6,257 nt of DNA from assembly GCA_017618495.1 (NCBI GenBank), contig JAFZUD010000073.1:1-6257 (forward strand), in the 5' to 3' direction. A model generated the notes under the pieces. That model was given only the letters and a program-made list of their open reading frames with translations, searched no databases and was not told where the DNA came from. The translations under genes were made by a program, and so were the position numbers. Every line of letters starts with the position of its first letter. Position 1 is the stretch's first letter. This document shows, piece by piece, positions 5,781-6,257 of this stretch. The DNA is from Bacilli bacterium (GTDB lineage Bacteria; Bacillota_I; Bacilli_A; RFN20; CAG-826).

Positions 5781-6257
5781 ATGAGCCCACTTAAAACAGA
5801 ACTGCCAAAATACACTCTCGCTCAAGAGCTCTCAAACTCCATTACTCATGGATTGGGGACGGTTTTGACGTTGATTTTTGGTCCTTTCCTCATTTTGAAG
5901 GCGGTCAATAGCGGCAACGTTTGGGCTATCGTTTCCTGTTCGATTTTCATTCTTTCTTTACTCCTTTGCTATACGACTTCTTGCGTCTATCACGCCCTAG
6001 GAAGGAACAATGGCAAACGTGTTTTGAGGGTCTTGGACCACAACATGATCTATGTCCTCATCGCCGGAACATATGCTCCTTATTGCTTGATAAGCATCAT
6101 GTCCGTGAGCCCAATGTGGGCCTGGATCATCTATGGCAGCTGCCTCGCTTTAGGCGCGGTTGGCATTTCCCTCAACTCGGTTAACCTCAAGAAATTCAGA
6201 ATCTTCTGCATGATCGACTACATCTGCATGGGTTGGATCATCGTCATTTCCTTCTGG
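5781..6257 (+). CDS. Hemolysin III family membrane protein (TrhA / PAQR-like), 3' end outside the window
   Basis: The first 159 codons of a gene that runs in frame off the window end. Family features are the N-terminal YTLAQELSNSITHGLG (11-26) with Glu16 and His23; SCVYHAL (67-73) with the conserved Ser67 and His71; and RVLDHNMIYVLIAGTYAPY (83-101) with Asp87. In this superfamily the Ser, His and Asp, with C-terminal histidines not seen here, form a metal-binding hydrolase-like site in the membrane. Hydrophobic segments lie at about 27-41, 46-65, 86-107, 112-131 and 140-158; two further ones are expected beyond the window. Members are named for a Bacillus cereus hemolysin, but most are conserved housekeeping membrane proteins linked to membrane lipid or energy balance, so toxin activity should not be assumed. 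The ATG at 5781 has no ribosome binding site and sits right after the promoter. The divergent neighbour is a cation exporter. Confidence 0.92.
   Translation, partial: MSPLKTELPKYTLAQELSNSITHGLGTVLTLIFGPFLILKAVNSGNVWAIVSCSIFILSLLLCYTTSCVYHALGRNNGKRVLRVLDHNMIYVLIAGTYAPYCLISIMSVSPMWAWIIYGSCLALGAVGISLNSVNLKKFRIFCMIDYICMGWIIVISFW

Noticed and set aside
5921..6184. 87-codon plus-strand open frame near the window end
   Set aside because: It is out of frame with the hemolysin III gene, which is open from 5781 to the window end and carries all the family motifs; the 87-codon frame has no recognisable protein character.
1..6257. tRNA/rRNA genes, CRISPR arrays, insertion sequences or phage attachment sites
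   Set aside because: No cloverleaf-like sequence, regularly spaced repeat array, transposase motif or terminal inverted repeat was seen; intergenic regions are all about 110 bases or shorter.

Overview
The window reads as ordinary chromosomal DNA from a low-to-moderate GC Gram-positive-type bacterium, most plausibly an uncultured gut or rumen member of the Bacilli/Mollicutes-related Firmicutes. The basis is purine-rich Shine-Dalgarno sites, short hairpin plus U-tract terminators, sigma-A-type promoters, a Firmicutes-like long cation diffusion facilitator and a dPGM-type phosphoglycerate mutase. The lineage is an inference from style and protein resemblance, not from a marker gene. Every tryptophan in the called genes is TGG, and the first gene ends in TGA right at galE, so the standard bacterial code fits. 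No RNA genes, insertion sequences, CRISPR arrays or phage genes were seen.

Layout: (1) 2-1212 is the end of a plus-strand operon: the C-terminus of an unrecognised protein with a lysine-rich tail, overlapping by 4 bases a complete galE (UDP-hexose 4-epimerase), closed by a strong terminator at 1225-1254. (2) 1312-3629 is a two-gene unit: an alpha/beta hydrolase of the monoacylglycerol lipase/lysophospholipase type, and, joined by a TAATG stop/start overlap, a polytopic membrane protein resembling O-antigen ligases/polymerases. (3) 3658-4470 is a monocistronic phosphoglycerate mutase gene with a good promoter, strong ribosome binding site and terminator. (4) 4479-5669 on the minus strand is a cation diffusion facilitator, convergent with gpmA and sharing its bidirectional terminator. 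(5) From 5781 the window runs into a plus-strand hemolysin III (TrhA/PAQR-type) gene that is cut by the window end; it is divergent from the transporter across a 111-bp intergenic region.

Functionally, galE and the O-antigen-ligase-like protein point to surface polysaccharide or glycolipid synthesis, though a terminator separates them. gpmA is central glycolysis. The transporter and hemolysin III genes are both membrane proteins and share a compact divergent promoter region containing a 14-bp direct repeat with 22-bp periodicity, suggesting a shared regulator. The hemolysin III promoter lies so close to its ATG that the transcript is probably leaderless.

I did not find a clear new multi-gene system. 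The points most worth a second look are the divergent, repeat-bearing promoter region (5670-5780), the hydrolase/ligase-like coupled pair with its abrupt change in codon choice, and the gatekeeper residue of GalE.
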